The notes: generated by a model from the letters alone, not told the origin. DNA of 64,000 bases from Anaerolineae bacterium (GCA_008933735.1 WBUL01000002.1:145937-209936), one strand, 5' to 3'. Numbered from the stretch's first letter, positions 25,747 to 36,300 are shown. Program-made: numbers and translations.

Positions 25747-26325
25747 TTAATAAGGATCCAATGGAGCAAAGTCGCAGGCATCCTTCCAAACCCAATGATG
25801 CTGGCCTTCTACAGGATTGTGTTCAGCTATCCAGAAATCGGTATCCGGCAGTCCAACGACCCGCACTTCAACCGAATGGATAATATATTCGCTCAGTAAA
25901 CCCGGATAAGACGTAGACTGGCGAAGTTCGCATTTTTGTTGGTAGGACGACTTCAGTATTTCCACATTTTCCGGGCATACATGGAGTTCTTCCCTTAAAC
26001 ATCGTGTCACTGCATCCACATAGCTTTCATCATTTTTCATTTTTTCTGAAGGAAGAATATCCCGCTGGCGGGTTCGCCCATCAGCAAGCACCTGCTCATG
26101 CTCCACAAGCACCTTATCGCCTCGACGAATAATCACTGAAACAACCCCTGTCAGAACCCGACGGAAGGGGTTGGCCTGCATATAAATCTCGCCGGATGAG
26201 ATTTCACGCCACAGATCATCCAACGATTTGGCATCCCCATGTCCCCACCGTGAGAGGTCAATTTCGTGGGCGTGCATCAACGCTTTGAGTTCGTGAACAT
26301 CCTTAATCGCAACCAAAGGCATCAC
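25747..26325 (-). CDS. Degenerate Nudix-fold protein
   Basis: A 192-residue cytosolic protein. Around residues 90-120 it shows a Nudix-box-like run: E-x7-R-C-L-R-E-E-L-H-V. Compared with the canonical GX5EX7REUXEEXGU, the leading Gly is Glu, the first Glu of REU is Cys and the late Gly is His, while the EE pair is kept. 'VVSVIIRRGDKVLVEHEQV' upstream looks like the preceding Nudix strand. It may be a diverged hydrolase or a binding-only domain. Its start overlaps the stop of the Rieske gene (ATGA), so the two are co-translated. Function is not known. Confidence 0.7.
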   Translation of the reverse strand: MMPLVAIKDVHELKALMHAHEIDLSRWGHGDAKSLDDLWREISSGEIYMQANPFRRVLTGVVSVIIRRGDKVLVEHEQVLADGRTRQRDILPSEKMKNDESYVDAVTRCLREELHVCPENVEILKSSYQQKCELRQSTSYPGLLSEYIIHSVEVRVVGLPDTDFWIAEHNPVEGQHHWVWKDACDFAPLDPY

Positions 26326-26708
26326 TCCATTTCAATCATAACCTGTTCATCCATCACCGTCACCAGATAGGCATGAACGGGGTGCGTCTCTATCGACTCA
26401 ATCAGCTTTCCGAAGCGGCGTAAACGCTCATTCTCGCTGGTGCTGTATTCAGAAATCGGCGGCGGTAAGACAGCACCCCATTCCACTCCACCGTCTGTAA
26501 TCCGAAACCCTGCACCATGCAAACCACAAACCACCAACCCATCCGTATAATCGCCTTCATGAAGTGGGGCATTCATATGCCCGCAGCGATTTTGGAGGGC
26601 AAAAACGCCTTGTGCCGTCCGCACGACGAACACATCCACGCCTTCTACGCGGAAACAGCGTGGTTTATCGATGGGTAGTTCCTGCACCTGACACACAAAT
26701 CGTTTCAT
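26322..26708 (-). CDS. Rieske [2Fe-2S] ferredoxin-like protein
   Basis: A 128-residue soluble protein. The two cluster-binding motifs are present: 'NRCGHMNAPLHEG' (Cys-x-His) and 'VVCGLHGAGFRITDG' (Cys-x2-His). That is the Rieske pattern of small electron carriers for oxygenases or nitrite reductases. The C-terminal ~40 residues are an extension not typical of the core. ATG 26708 is used; a TTG three codons upstream is possible. It overlaps the Nudix-like gene by 4 nt, but no oxygenase is nearby, so the electron partner is unknown. Confidence 0.85.
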   Translation of the reverse strand: MKRFVCQVQELPIDKPRCFRVEGVDVFVVRTAQGVFALQNRCGHMNAPLHEGDYTDGLVVCGLHGAGFRITDGGVEWGAVLPPPISEYSTSENERLRRFGKLIESIETHPVHAYLVTVMDEQVMIEME

Positions 26709-26792
26709 AGACTGCAAACCCTAAAGTCCAGGTAAAAGTCTGCTAAAGATTAGTTAGGATGGGATTTCTTACATGACTATTTGCGGTTCCCC

Positions 26793-26815
26793 CCTCTCCT
26801 TTGCGGAAAGGGAGG
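26793..26815. terminator. Hairpin after the small membrane protein gene
   Basis: CCTCTCCTTT and AAAGGGAGG pair with one bulge around GCGG, starting 7 nt beyond the stop of the leftward gene at 26823. It resembles the purer CCCTCTCCCC hairpin at 20768-20797. No T-run is present on the gene's strand. Confidence 0.5.
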
Positions 26816-26822
26816 CAACTCA

Positions 26823-27287
26823 TCATGCCGTTACCAGCAAGGCAATCAAGGTTCCACCAAACAAAATCTTGAAAACATCAATTGCATAATATGAAAGCTG
26901 CAACTGGCGATAACGATACTGCGCGAGTTTGGCCTGATCTTCATCCGGCACCGTGACCGCTGTATTCAGCGACTGATGGCGGAAAGCTGCCAGCACAGGC
27001 TCAATCACAAAACTGTCCAGCATCGTCAGCAGCAGCATGAACACCGCCAGCACCACCACATTAACTTCTGCGCTGCCCACAATCACCACAATTACTAACA
27101 AGATGCCAAGCACGATCTGAGCGTATCCGTAAAGTTTTCCTACATAGCGATACCCATCCACCAGATGGTCAGACGGCACATTCGGAGTTCGCGTAACTGC
27201 GGGGATAAAAATCAAATCCAGCGTTACCAACCCGCCCCACCACAGTGCCGCAATAAGAACAGATATCACCTGAAACGTTTCGTTCAT
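26823..27287 (-). CDS. Four-helix membrane protein (DUF4149-like)
   Basis: A 154-residue membrane protein with four predicted helices: ~5-27 (with 'AALWWGGLVTLDLIFIPAV'), ~50-70, ~75-95 and ~133-153. The conserved-looking 'WWGG' in helix 1 and the overall layout resemble DUF4149-type proteins, also seen next to haem-copper or copper-related genes; no such context exists here. ATG 27287 has a weak SD. It is probably monocistronic. Function is unknown. Confidence 0.7.
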   Translation of the reverse strand: MNETFQVISVLIAALWWGGLVTLDLIFIPAVTRTPNVPSDHLVDGYRYVGKLYGYAQIVLGILLVIVVIVGSAEVNVVVLAVFMLLLTMLDSFVIEPVLAAFRHQSLNTAVTVPDEDQAKLAQYRYRQLQLSYYAIDVFKILFGGTLIALLVTA

Positions 27288-27352
27288 AGATCACCGTAAA
27301 TTTTCATGAGTACGGACTACGAGTTTACCGCGTTCAATTCTATAATCAATTG

Positions 27353-29428
27353 TTACCTGTCATTCGTCATCAAAATGACAATTGAACGCGCTCCTGCCCA
27401 GTACGTAGAGGTCGTTACAGGAATTTCCCCACCAGGTTCGCAAATATCCTCTGGCGATGGCAGTGTTGTATCAACCAGTCGCAGCCAGTACCATCCACGC
27501 GGCAGTTCCGGCAGCTCAAATTCCAGACTTTCCCAGTACGAATTTACGATAACATGAAACGTGTTATCAACACCCAACCCCGCCAGCGTAAAAGCCAGGG
27601 CGTGCGAATAGTGACCAAAATCCGGTTTGTGCAGGCGAATCCCATGCCATTCAATATCGGGGAAATTGGTTGTGGGGTCAATTTCCCCACTAAAATAGCG
27701 CTCCCGTTGGAACACAGGATGATCCTTCCGAAGCTGAATCATCCATTTGGTGAAACGGAACAGGTCACCGTAATGATCAAGAAGCGTCCAGTCATACCAG
27801 CTAATCTGATTATCCTGACAGTAGGCGTTGTTGTTGCCCAACTGGGTCCGCCGAATTTCATCCCCACCTAGAATCATCGGCGTCCCCTGCGAAATCAGCA
27901 GGATCGTGAGAAAGTTACGGATCTGGCGGCTGCGTAGACCTTCTACCTGTGGATCGTCACTGGGCCCCTCTTCACCGCAGTTCCAACTGCGATTGTCGCT
28001 GCTGCCGTCTTGATTGTTTTCCCCGTTAAAAAAGTTGTGTTTGTCGTTGTACGACACCAGATCGTTCAGGGTAAAGCCGTCGTGGCTGGTCACGAAATTG
28101 ATGCTCTGATGCGGCAAACTGCGCCGTCCGGCATAGACATCATGGCTGCCCATGATACGATTCGCAAAATTCCAGGCATATCCATCATCACCCCGGATAA
28201 AACTCCGGACATCGTCACGAAATTTCCCATTCCATTCTGCCCAGTGATACCCCGGAAAACCACCCACCTGATACAGCCCACCCGCATCCCAGGCTTCGGC
28301 AATCAGCTTCGTATTTTGTAAGACCGGGTCATTTTCAATCGCCCAGATAATCGGTGGGTCCTTCAACGGGCGTCCAAGTTCATCACGGGAAAGAATGGAG
28401 GCCAGATCAAAGCGAAAACCATCCACGTGCATTTCCTCGACCCAGTAGCGCAGACTATCCATAATCATGGTTCGCACAATCGGATGATTGGTATTGAGCG
28501 TATTCCCCGTGCCACTGTAGTTCATATACTGCCCACGTTCATTCAGGATGTAGTACATGCTGTTATCAATTCCACGATAACAGAGGGTAGGGCCATTCTC
28601 ATCGCCTTCGGTCGTATGGTTGTATACCACATCCAGAATCACCTCGATTCCAGCGCGATGCAGCGCTTTAACCAGATCCCGGAATTCGCGCACCTGCTGC
28701 CCGGTATCCCAGTCGTGCGAATAGGATGATTCCGGCGCGAAAAAGCCGACCGTGCTGTACCCCCAGTAATTCAGCAGCGGCACCCCAGTAATGGGATTCG
28801 AGTGGATCACGTCCGTCTGGTCGTACTCATGAACAGGCAGCAGTTCGACTGCTGTCACCCCCAGTTCTTGCAGGTAGGGGATTTTCTCAATCACACCGTG
28901 ATAAGTTCCCGGATGTCTGACTTCAGAAGACGAGTCGCGGGTGAACCCACGAACGTGCATTTCATAGATGATCGTCTGGGTGAAGGGGTAATTAAGCGGT
29001 GTGTCTCCTTCCCAATCATAGTCGGCAAGATCAATAATCACACTTTTGGGGGCAGCATGAACATTGTCCCCGCGCTGGCAAGCCAATTTACGCGAGTAAT
29101 AATCCAGGACATAACCGCGTGCGTAAGGATCAACCAGTACCTTGCTGGGGTTGTAGCGGTGACCTTTTTTAATATCCCAGGGGCCTTCCACACGGTAAGC
29201 ATAGAACATCCCCGCCTTGACTCCCTCGACCAGTACATGCCAGAAGTCGTAGGTGCGGTTGTTCACAGGATCAAATTTATACGTCCACATCGGTTTTTCG
29301 TCGTGGGGATACTCAAAAAAAAGAATTTGCACCCCCGTTGCATGAAGTGCACACAGCGAAAAATTGACGCCTCCCGGCACAACCGTTGCGCCGAGAGGTC
29401 GGGGATAACCAGGTCGGACTTTGAACAT
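27353..29428 (-). CDS. glgX: Glycogen debranching enzyme (GlgX / isoamylase-type GH13)
   Basis: A 691-residue enzyme hydrolysing alpha-1,6 branches in glycogen or its limit dextrins. An N-terminal CBM48 (~10-110: 'GYPRPLGATVVPGGVNFSL') precedes the GH13 barrel. Catalytic regions are 'VILDVVYNHTTEGDENGP', the nucleophile Asp in 'VDGFRFDLASIL', the acid Glu in 'LIAEAWDAGGLYQVG', and the His-Asp of 'FVTSHDGFTLNDLV'. The length and 'LSYNDKHN'-like 'VSYNDKHNFFNGENN' agree with GlgX. No other glycogen gene lies in the window. An SGNH hydrolase gene ends 5 nt upstream on the same strand, so the two may share a transcript. Confidence 0.93.
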   Translation of the reverse strand: MFKVRPGYPRPLGATVVPGGVNFSLCALHATGVQILFFEYPHDEKPMWTYKFDPVNNRTYDFWHVLVEGVKAGMFYAYRVEGPWDIKKGHRYNPSKVLVDPYARGYVLDYYSRKLACQRGDNVHAAPKSVIIDLADYDWEGDTPLNYPFTQTIIYEMHVRGFTRDSSSEVRHPGTYHGVIEKIPYLQELGVTAVELLPVHEYDQTDVIHSNPITGVPLLNYWGYSTVGFFAPESSYSHDWDTGQQVREFRDLVKALHRAGIEVILDVVYNHTTEGDENGPTLCYRGIDNSMYYILNERGQYMNYSGTGNTLNTNHPIVRTMIMDSLRYWVEEMHVDGFRFDLASILSRDELGRPLKDPPIIWAIENDPVLQNTKLIAEAWDAGGLYQVGGFPGYHWAEWNGKFRDDVRSFIRGDDGYAWNFANRIMGSHDVYAGRRSLPHQSINFVTSHDGFTLNDLVSYNDKHNFFNGENNQDGSSDNRSWNCGEEGPSDDPQVEGLRSRQIRNFLTILLISQGTPMILGGDEIRRTQLGNNNAYCQDNQISWYDWTLLDHYGDLFRFTKWMIQLRKDHPVFQRERYFSGEIDPTTNFPDIEWHGIRLHKPDFGHYSHALAFTLAGLGVDNTFHVIVNSYWESLEFELPELPRGWYWLRLVDTTLPSPEDICEPGGEIPVTTSTYWAGARSIVILMTNDR

Positions 29429-29433
29429 AGGGG

Positions 29434-30273
29434 TTAGTACATCGCACCCCGCCAGATGGCGTCCAGGACTTGCAACCCGGTCAGATTCCGGACATTATAC
29501 CCGTGACCTAAACCCTCCGGGGTGAAAATGCCGGCTTCACCATTAGGCGGTGAACTGGGATGAATGCTGTCCCCACTGATGCCCTTGTTAGGGAGACTTT
29601 GAAGCGCCAACCAGTAATTCCATAACGGAATGCTGTATTCCCGTGCCACACTGATGATGATAGCGTTAATTTCGTGCACGCGCTGTCCGGTTTCTGGCGA
29701 GGTAAAGTTATCAGGAATGGTACTGAGAACCGGAATCACCCCTTTATCAATGCATGTTTGCACAATCGCCCGCAAATTCTGGCGATACTGATCGGCAGGA
29801 ATACCGAACATGGCATCATTCGTGCCAATCATGATGAGTGCGATTGAAGGATGTAAAATCCGCAGTTCGCACACCAGGGGGTTTTCTTCTGGCGCACAGA
29901 TTTCATCAGGCGCGGCATTCGGGTCAAGCACATTGAACGAGGTCCAACCAGAACGGGCAGCCAGCCCCTTCCATTCAAAAGAATTGTGTGAACGGGTAAA
30001 AAAATCGACCACCGGCTGCAAATTGGTGTAAGTGTCCAGATGTAGCCCACCGACCCCAATATTCCACATAAATTCACGGGTAATCGTGATGCTGTCCCCC
30101 ACTTCAGCAAATACATCAGCACGGTTGCCCATGCGCTGACCGGCCAGGTAAATCTGGCGGACACGACCGCTAAGGCTTGGCACAACAGGCGCATTATAGG
30201 CCTCCTGCGCCTGCAAGGGAGCACTCACTGCCACCAGGCTAAGCATAACGACCAGTAGGAGGAATTTTCGCAT
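29434..30273 (-). CDS. Secreted SGNH/GDSL-type esterase
   Basis: A 279-residue exported hydrolase. 'MRKFLLLVVMLSLVAVSAP' is a signal peptide with cleavage near residues 22-24. The family blocks are block I Ser in 'VGDSITITREF', Gly and Asn of blocks II-III in 'MIGTNDAMFG', and the C-terminal Asp-x-x-His as 'GDSIHPSSPPNGE'. The 'GTND' and 'D-x-I-H' spacing is typical. It probably removes acyl groups from extracellular glycans or lipids. The start has a GAAGGGA SD. It precedes glgX by 5 nt, which is an odd pairing for an exported enzyme. Confidence 0.87.
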   Translation of the reverse strand: MRKFLLLVVMLSLVAVSAPLQAQEAYNAPVVPSLSGRVRQIYLAGQRMGNRADVFAEVGDSITITREFMWNIGVGGLHLDTYTNLQPVVDFFTRSHNSFEWKGLAARSGWTSFNVLDPNAAPDEICAPEENPLVCELRILHPSIALIMIGTNDAMFGIPADQYRQNLRAIVQTCIDKGVIPVLSTIPDNFTSPETGQRVHEINAIIISVAREYSIPLWNYWLALQSLPNKGISGDSIHPSSPPNGEAGIFTPEGLGHGYNVRNLTGLQVLDAIWRGAMY

Positions 30274-30418
30274 TTGCGTTTCCCTTCGATAATTTCAGAT
30301 TTAATTTTGCGTTAAACGGATACCGAAAGCAAATGTTGTTTGACACATCCAAAGTCTTCTCTCAAAAAAGTGACCGCAGTTTGATAGAATGCCTGCCCAG
30401 ACAAGGAGATATTCTATT

Positions 30419-31903
30419 TTGAGCAACAAACCTGTGCGCGTGCGGTTTGCGCCGAGTCCGACGGGCTACCTGCATATTGGGTCAGCACGAACGGCACTTT
30501 TTACCTGGTTATACGCCAGAGCCAATGACGGAGTGTTTATTCTACGCATCGAGGATACAGATCAGAATCGCTTTGTTGAGGACTCGCTGCAACAGATGAT
30601 GCGGAGTCTGCGATGGCTGGGTCTGGAGTGGGATGAAGGCCCGGATAAAGGTGGCAATTACGGCCCGTATGTCCAGAGTGAACGGCTGGAGCACTATCAA
30701 AAATGGGCCAACTGGCTGGTAGAACAGGGTAAAGCCTATCGCTGCTACGCCACGCCACAAGAGCTCGCCCGCGCAAAGGAATTGGCAGAAAAAGCAGGGA
30801 AGCGCGGCGCAGGGTACGAACGGATGCACCGCTTTTTAAGCGATAGGGAACGGGCTCGTCTGCATGACGAACGTGGGGGCAAGTACGTCATTCGCTTCGC
30901 CATGCCGCTGGAAGGCACCACCGAGGTATATGACAAGGTGCGCGGCAAAATCGTATTTGATAACAGTGAACTCAATGACGCGGTGCTGCTCAAATCGGAC
31001 GGTTTCCCAACCTACCATCTGGCTGTGGTCGTCGATGACTACCTGATGCAAATCAGCCATGTCACCCGTACCACAGAATGGCTGCCATCGTTCCCACTCC
31101 ACGCCCGAATCTATGAGGCGTTTGGCTGGGAACAGCCAGAATGGGTGCATCTTCCTGTGATTCTTTGCCCTGGCGGGGGGAAAATGTCCAAGCGAAAACC
31201 CTGCAAAAGCGAAGAAGGTGAAACGATCCCTGTATCAGTGGATGAATACATTGACGCCGGGTACGAACCGGAAGCGGTCGTCAACTGGCTCACCAACCTG
31301 GGTTGGAGCTTTGGCGATGATCGTGAATTTTTCTATGTCCACGAAACCATCCAGCGTTTCAATTTTGACCGGATTAACCCCGCGCCCGCTAAAGTGCCGC
31401 TTTCCAAACTTAAGGCACTCAATGGGGAACATATCCGGGCCATGAGCGACGAACGCATCGCGCAAGAGCTGCATCCCATGCTGGAAGCAGTATATGGCGA
31501 AATTGATACCAACAAACTGCTGGGCATTATTCCGCACATCAAAGCACGCATTAATCCCATGCGGGATGCTGTGCCGCTGGTCAAATTCCTATTTGCGAAG
31601 GAATTTGTACCCGCGACGACAGAACAAATGATTCCCAGGAAAATGGATGCCGCACAGGTCAAAACGATCTTGCAGCGCTGTTACGACGTTCTGAATAACC
31701 TGGAAGATTTCAGCGCCGCGGCTCAGGATAAACATATCCGGGCACTGGTTGAGGAAACGGGGTTAAAAACAGGGCAGGTCTTCAGTCCGTTACGCTGGGC
31801 AACGATTGCTCAGGAAGTCTCACCGCCGTTGTTTGAGTCGATGGAAGTGCTGGGCAAGGAAGTGTCGCTGGCACGTCTGAGAGATGCCATTCAACGATTA
31901 TGA
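30419..31903 (+). CDS. gltX: Glutamate--tRNA ligase
   Basis: A 494-residue class I aminoacyl-tRNA synthetase that charges tRNA-Glu (and possibly tRNA-Gln for transamidation). A TTG at 30419 is the start because AAGGAGAT lies 8 nt upstream; the ATG at 30389 precedes that SD and would add a non-conserved tail. Motifs: the HIGH-box 'APSPTGYLHIGSARTALF', 'FILRIEDTDQNRFVEDS', and the KMSKS-box 'GKMSKRKPCKSEEG'. The C-terminal anticodon-binding region (~330-494) is complete. A stem-loop follows the stop. Confidence 0.95.
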   Translation: MSNKPVRVRFAPSPTGYLHIGSARTALFTWLYARANDGVFILRIEDTDQNRFVEDSLQQMMRSLRWLGLEWDEGPDKGGNYGPYVQSERLEHYQKWANWLVEQGKAYRCYATPQELARAKELAEKAGKRGAGYERMHRFLSDRERARLHDERGGKYVIRFAMPLEGTTEVYDKVRGKIVFDNSELNDAVLLKSDGFPTYHLAVVVDDYLMQISHVTRTTEWLPSFPLHARIYEAFGWEQPEWVHLPVILCPGGGKMSKRKPCKSEEGETIPVSVDEYIDAGYEPEAVVNWLTNLGWSFGDDREFFYVHETIQRFNFDRINPAPAKVPLSKLKALNGEHIRAMSDERIAQELHPMLEAVYGEIDTNKLLGIIPHIKARINPMRDAVPLVKFLFAKEFVPATTEQMIPRKMDAAQVKTILQRCYDVLNNLEDFSAAAQDKHIRALVEETGLKTGQVFSPLRWATIAQEVSPPLFESMEVLGKEVSLARLRDAIQRL

Positions 31904-31944
31904 GAATCGCGCAGGGGCAGGCCAAAAACCTTGCCCCCGCATTC
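31904..31944. terminator. Stem-loop between convergent genes
   Basis: GAAT..GC..GGGGCA pairs with TGCCCC..GC..ATTC with small bulges, filling most of the 44-bp gap between gltX and the convergent secreted-protein gene. It lacks a long T-run and may serve both strands. Confidence 0.55.
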
Positions 31945-31947
31945 TAC

Positions 31948-33258
31948 TTACTCCGTTGTTTCCAGCACCAGCTCATAATCGCCATCTCTGGTTTCGGTCA
32001 GCCAGGTGGCCACAATCCGGTATTCACCGTCCGCAGGAATTTCAAACTCGCTGATGAGGGAGTCAAATACTCCCAGATCCTCACGGTCAGAATCATGATC
32101 GTCATTGAAAGCCAGCTCTTCGCCATTGGCATTGATCAGAAGCACCTGAGCATCAAAGCTGCTCTCGACAGACGGGGCTTTCAGGGAAATGGTAATCACG
32201 TCACCTTCAGCCGCTTCAAAAAAATACACATCCCACTGATTTTCCCTGGACAACGTACCTGTGACTGATTCCCCATAAGCAATCGAGAACTCCGCCGGAT
32301 AGTCCTCTTCGGCCTCGCCTTCGGCACCGGCTAACCCCGCGCTTACGAGCGCATTGACATCAAAATCCATTGGCTCAAATTCGGCAGGTGCCTCAACGGT
32401 ATATGATTCGCCCACCCCATCAAGGTCTGTCTTAAAATCCACGTTTAACGTCACCTCGCCAATGTTCGGGTCGATCAAAGTCGCATCCAAAACAATGTTC
32501 ATATACAGTTCCAGATGATGTACAAGACCGTCATCTGCCCCCACCCAGAGCGTGTATCGTATCGTATCATCAGTCAGCAGGAAGGACAGAAGGGGTATCG
32601 CGCCCGCCACATCGCCGCCAGTTTGCCCGGTCATCCCGCCACGCTGGTCTTCCGGCATGTTAGCAACCACTTCTCTCAACATCGCCAGCACGGAAGGCGA
32701 CATCAGAAAGGTGACCAAATCCACGTTGCTGGTATAAACCTGCATCGTTTGACCGTCCAACTCCGTGTCTTCCAGACGAACTGTCGTCAGCACGCCAGGT
32801 GAGGCCAGCGCTTCCGCAACCAGTTTCCCGCCAATCAGGTCATTCACGATGTCGTTGGTATTGTACTCACTCCCTGACCAGACCAGATCACCGTTTTCAT
32901 CTTCGCTGGCTAAGTAAAAGTACCCGTCTTTCAGCACAAATCGACCTGGAATCCTCTCCCCGTCGTTAAAATCCAGGCTGAACTCCCAATCAGCAGAGTC
33001 CGTCAACCCATCGGAATCAAGCACCACCGGGCCAGAACCAGAAACCCTTCCGGTGTTGCCCGTGCTGGTTCCCCCAGAACCGCCTAATTCACCAGTGAAT
33101 TGACTATTGTTATATGAACCCGCCTCTTTCATCGCCTCCGCCGCATCCTGTAAAAACTGACAGTCGGCTTCTGCTAAACCAGTGCAGTCAATCGGCTGAC
33201 TCACAAGAGGAAACCCCATCACCAGCATGAGGATAAAAATCAAGAGCTGAACAACCAT
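31948..33258 (-). CDS. Secreted protein with C-terminal PPC domain
   Basis: A 436-residue exported protein. 'LLIFILMLVMGFPLVSQP' is a signal peptide. Residues ~75-310 form a beta-rich region resembling LppX/LprG-like or DUF-type lipoprotein sandwiches ('SADWEFSLDFNDGERIPGR', 'YTLWVGADDGLVHHLEL'). Residues ~330-436 are a PPC (pre-peptidase C-terminal) domain: 'QWDVYFFEAAEGDVITISL', 'FDAQVLLINANGEELAFNDD', 'ADGEYRIVATWL'. PPC modules also occur three times on the large kinase in this window. No enzyme motif is seen; a binding or adhesion role is possible. Confidence 0.7.
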   Translation of the reverse strand: MVVQLLIFILMLVMGFPLVSQPIDCTGLAEADCQFLQDAAEAMKEAGSYNNSQFTGELGGSGGTSTGNTGRVSGSGPVVLDSDGLTDSADWEFSLDFNDGERIPGRFVLKDGYFYLASEDENGDLVWSGSEYNTNDIVNDLIGGKLVAEALASPGVLTTVRLEDTELDGQTMQVYTSNVDLVTFLMSPSVLAMLREVVANMPEDQRGGMTGQTGGDVAGAIPLLSFLLTDDTIRYTLWVGADDGLVHHLELYMNIVLDATLIDPNIGEVTLNVDFKTDLDGVGESYTVEAPAEFEPMDFDVNALVSAGLAGAEGEAEEDYPAEFSIAYGESVTGTLSRENQWDVYFFEAAEGDVITISLKAPSVESSFDAQVLLINANGEELAFNDDHDSDREDLGVFDSLISEFEIPADGEYRIVATWLTETRDGDYELVLETTE

Positions 33259-33333
33259 TGTCTCTCCTTCGTTTTAGTCCGGTACACCAATTAATTATCG
33301 TGCATTCTTATTACGCTGGCAGCCACCTGAGTG

Positions 33334-33363
33334 TTGCTAGCCAAAATTGATTCAGGATATAGT
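33334..33363 (+). promoter_or_regulatory. Possible promoter of the Npt-HEAT-cNMP gene
   Basis: TTGCTA at 33334-33339, an 18-bp spacer and TATAGT at 33358-33363 lie 33 bp before the ATG. Both boxes are imperfect; no cyclic-nucleotide-regulator-type palindrome was recognised. Confidence 0.35.
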
Positions 33364-33395
33364 ATGATTTGCCGAATTCTTCATGGGCATTCCGT

Positions 33396-36300
33396 ATGAC
33401 ACGCTTGCAAACAGCACTGAACATCAAACCTGGTGAATGGCGTCCAGTCGTGACTCTGCTGACTTACTATTTTTTTGTGCAGGCCATCCCACTGTTGATG
33501 CGTTCGGCGCGGTCAGCTTATTTCCTGGATACTTACGACAACGCCCAGGAGATTTTACCACTCATCATGCTAACCATCCCGTTTCTGGGGCTGCTGGTGG
33601 TGGCAGTTCTGAATCGCCTCGCGCGGTCTATCAAACTTGTGCCGCTGGTCGTGGTAACCAGCGCGATTTTTGCGGGGTCGCTTCTACTGGTGGAGCAGGC
33701 ACTGGCACGCGGAGTCAATACTAAAGCTACAGTCGTTTTTCTATATGGTTGGGCTGATGTTATCAGCACACTGGTGGCAGTTCAGTTCTGGCTCATCGCA
33801 GGGTTAATTTTCGATACTCGCCAGGCCAAACGCCTGTTCAGCATCATCGGAATCGGCGGCACTCTCGGTTCAATCATTATCGGCCTGATTGCCACCCCAC
33901 TGGTCAGCCAATTTGGGGCGAACGCCCTGCTGTTTATGACAGCGGTACTGCTGGTGGTGTGTCTTGTAATGGCTATTCGTTCTCGCCCTTATATCAAAGA
34001 TACTTCCCCCAAAAAAGGAGAACCCGCACAAGCCAGCCCGAAAGGCAAACTCTTTGACAATTATCTTGTCACCATTGCCATTGTCGTAGGGATAACCCTG
34101 ATGGCGGCAGCCATTCTGGAATACCAGTTCCAGATTGTGACAAAAAGCGAAATTAAGGGGCAGGACGACCTCGCTACCTTCTTTAACCTTTTTTACGTAG
34201 CAGTCGGCCTTCTTGCCCTGCTGATGCGGTTATTTGTGGTCAATCGCATTTTGACGAACGGTGGGGTGCTGGCAAGCCTGCTTTCTCTGCCCATTATCCT
34301 GATGATAGGGGCGGTCGGAATGCTGATTTCTCCATTCATTTCAGGAGAATTGGTCAACATGGCTCCGCTTTTTATCGCAGCCCTGCTGACCAAAGGCGGC
34401 GATCAAATAGTACGTTACACCGTCTATGACACAGCTACCGAATTGGTCTGGGTTCCCATCGAACCACAGCGAAAAATCCGCGCGAAGCCCGTCGTCAATG
34501 GCGTGATTTCGTCCATGTTTAAGGGAATGGCAGCAGTCCTGATGTTCCTGTTTGTCCAGGCCAATCTGGACTTCAGCTATGTTGGTGCGATTCTGCTTGT
34601 CCTCACGGTCTTCTGGATACCAGCCGTTTTTATCATTCGCAAAGGCTATGTTGACCAGCTCCTGACCAGCATCCAGAAACGTCAGCTTAAGCTCGAAGAC
34701 CTGACCCTGGATATTCGGGACAACACCATCGTCGAAAATATACGCCAGCTTTTACGCAGCCAGGACGAACGTGACCAGGCATTTGGGTTGGAACTCATCC
34801 AGGAACTTGATCTGCGTCCCTGGCATCAGGACTTGCGTGCCTTGTTTGACAGCGGCGACATCCACATCAAACAGAACATCCTGCAACTGGCTGCGGATTT
34901 GCCCACTATCGTAAGCGACACTGAGCTGATGAAACTGATCTATACCAACAGCGGCCTGACCGATGAAGCTATTTTGATGGCAGCCCGACGTAAAATCCCT
35001 GGTCTGGTGCCGCTGCTGGAACGCTACCTGGATGACCCAAGCCCGGAAACACGAGCGGCAGCAGCCAAAGGAACCCTCGTCATGCAGCAGGGACCGCTGG
35101 AGAAAGCCCGCGAAACCCTGGAAAAAATGCTGCGCGAGCCGGATACCAAGCTCAATACCCTCGCATTGAATATGCTGGTGGATATGCCCAAAGAATTCCC
35201 GCGTGATTTAATGCGCCAGTATCTGCACCGGAATACCACTCATGTCGTCAAACTGTCGCTGGCGGTTGCTCAGCAGCTTCAATCCAGCGATAACGGACTG
35301 GCAATTGCGGATATTGCCTATAACCTCCGCAGACCTCGCACCGCCCTGTTAGCACGACAAGTGCTCAAAAACTACCCGGATCAGGAAGTCATTAATGTCC
35401 TGCTGTCGCTGGCAGCTGACAGAACCTCAGATCGAACCCTACGCATAGGAATTATTTCAACCCTGCGTGACTACCCGGAACAGGCAGTCATCAACTTTCT
35501 GATCAAAATCCTGGATGATGAAGACATCGGCATTTACAGCACGGCCGTCAATACGCTGCTGGATATTGCCCGGCAGGGCAGGCTGCCCCATGAGGCGATC
35601 CAGATTCTGCGCCACCAGATGTTCCGTATGGCACAATTTTTGTACCGCCGCTTCCAGACCCAGTATTTTTTGCGGGACAGCAGCGACAAGTTCCTGCTGA
35701 TGGATCTGATCGATGAAGACATTCATCGTGCTACCCCGGCGCTCCTTAAACTCACGGTGATGAATGACCCGGAAACACCTATCGAAACCGTGATTTACAA
35801 CATCGAACACAACGCTAACATGGGAAATGTGCTGGAATTCCTTGATAACATCTTCACCAAAGAGGAACGCACCGTCATCACTCCCCTGTTTGAAAACATC
35901 GACCTGGAGGAGCGCTGCCTGCGCGGGTATCGTCACTTCGAAAATATGCCGCGCAAACTTGACGACGAACTGCGGGCGTATATTCACTCAAATGATACAT
36001 GGCGGTCTGTTATCGCGCTGGATTATGCCATCCGACACCAGCGAATCGATTTACTGCAAAATCTGAACTGGAAGGAACTTCTGCGCTCCCGCACCCGGAA
36101 GGACATGGTGACACGCCATCTGGCCGAAAATGGAGCGGTACTGAGGAGCCTCAGAACCTTCCCAATACAGCTCTTCCCTGAGAACACAAGGATTATGAGT
36201 ATGTACTCAACGCTAGAAAAAACCATCCTGCTGAAGCATGTTGAACTCTTCCAGTCCATTCCAGCACGTGACATCTCTCACCTGGCGCAAATTGCCAGAG

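Noticed and set aside
28802..29437. A 211-residue plus-strand frame
   Set aside because: It is antisense to glgX, which is unmistakable.
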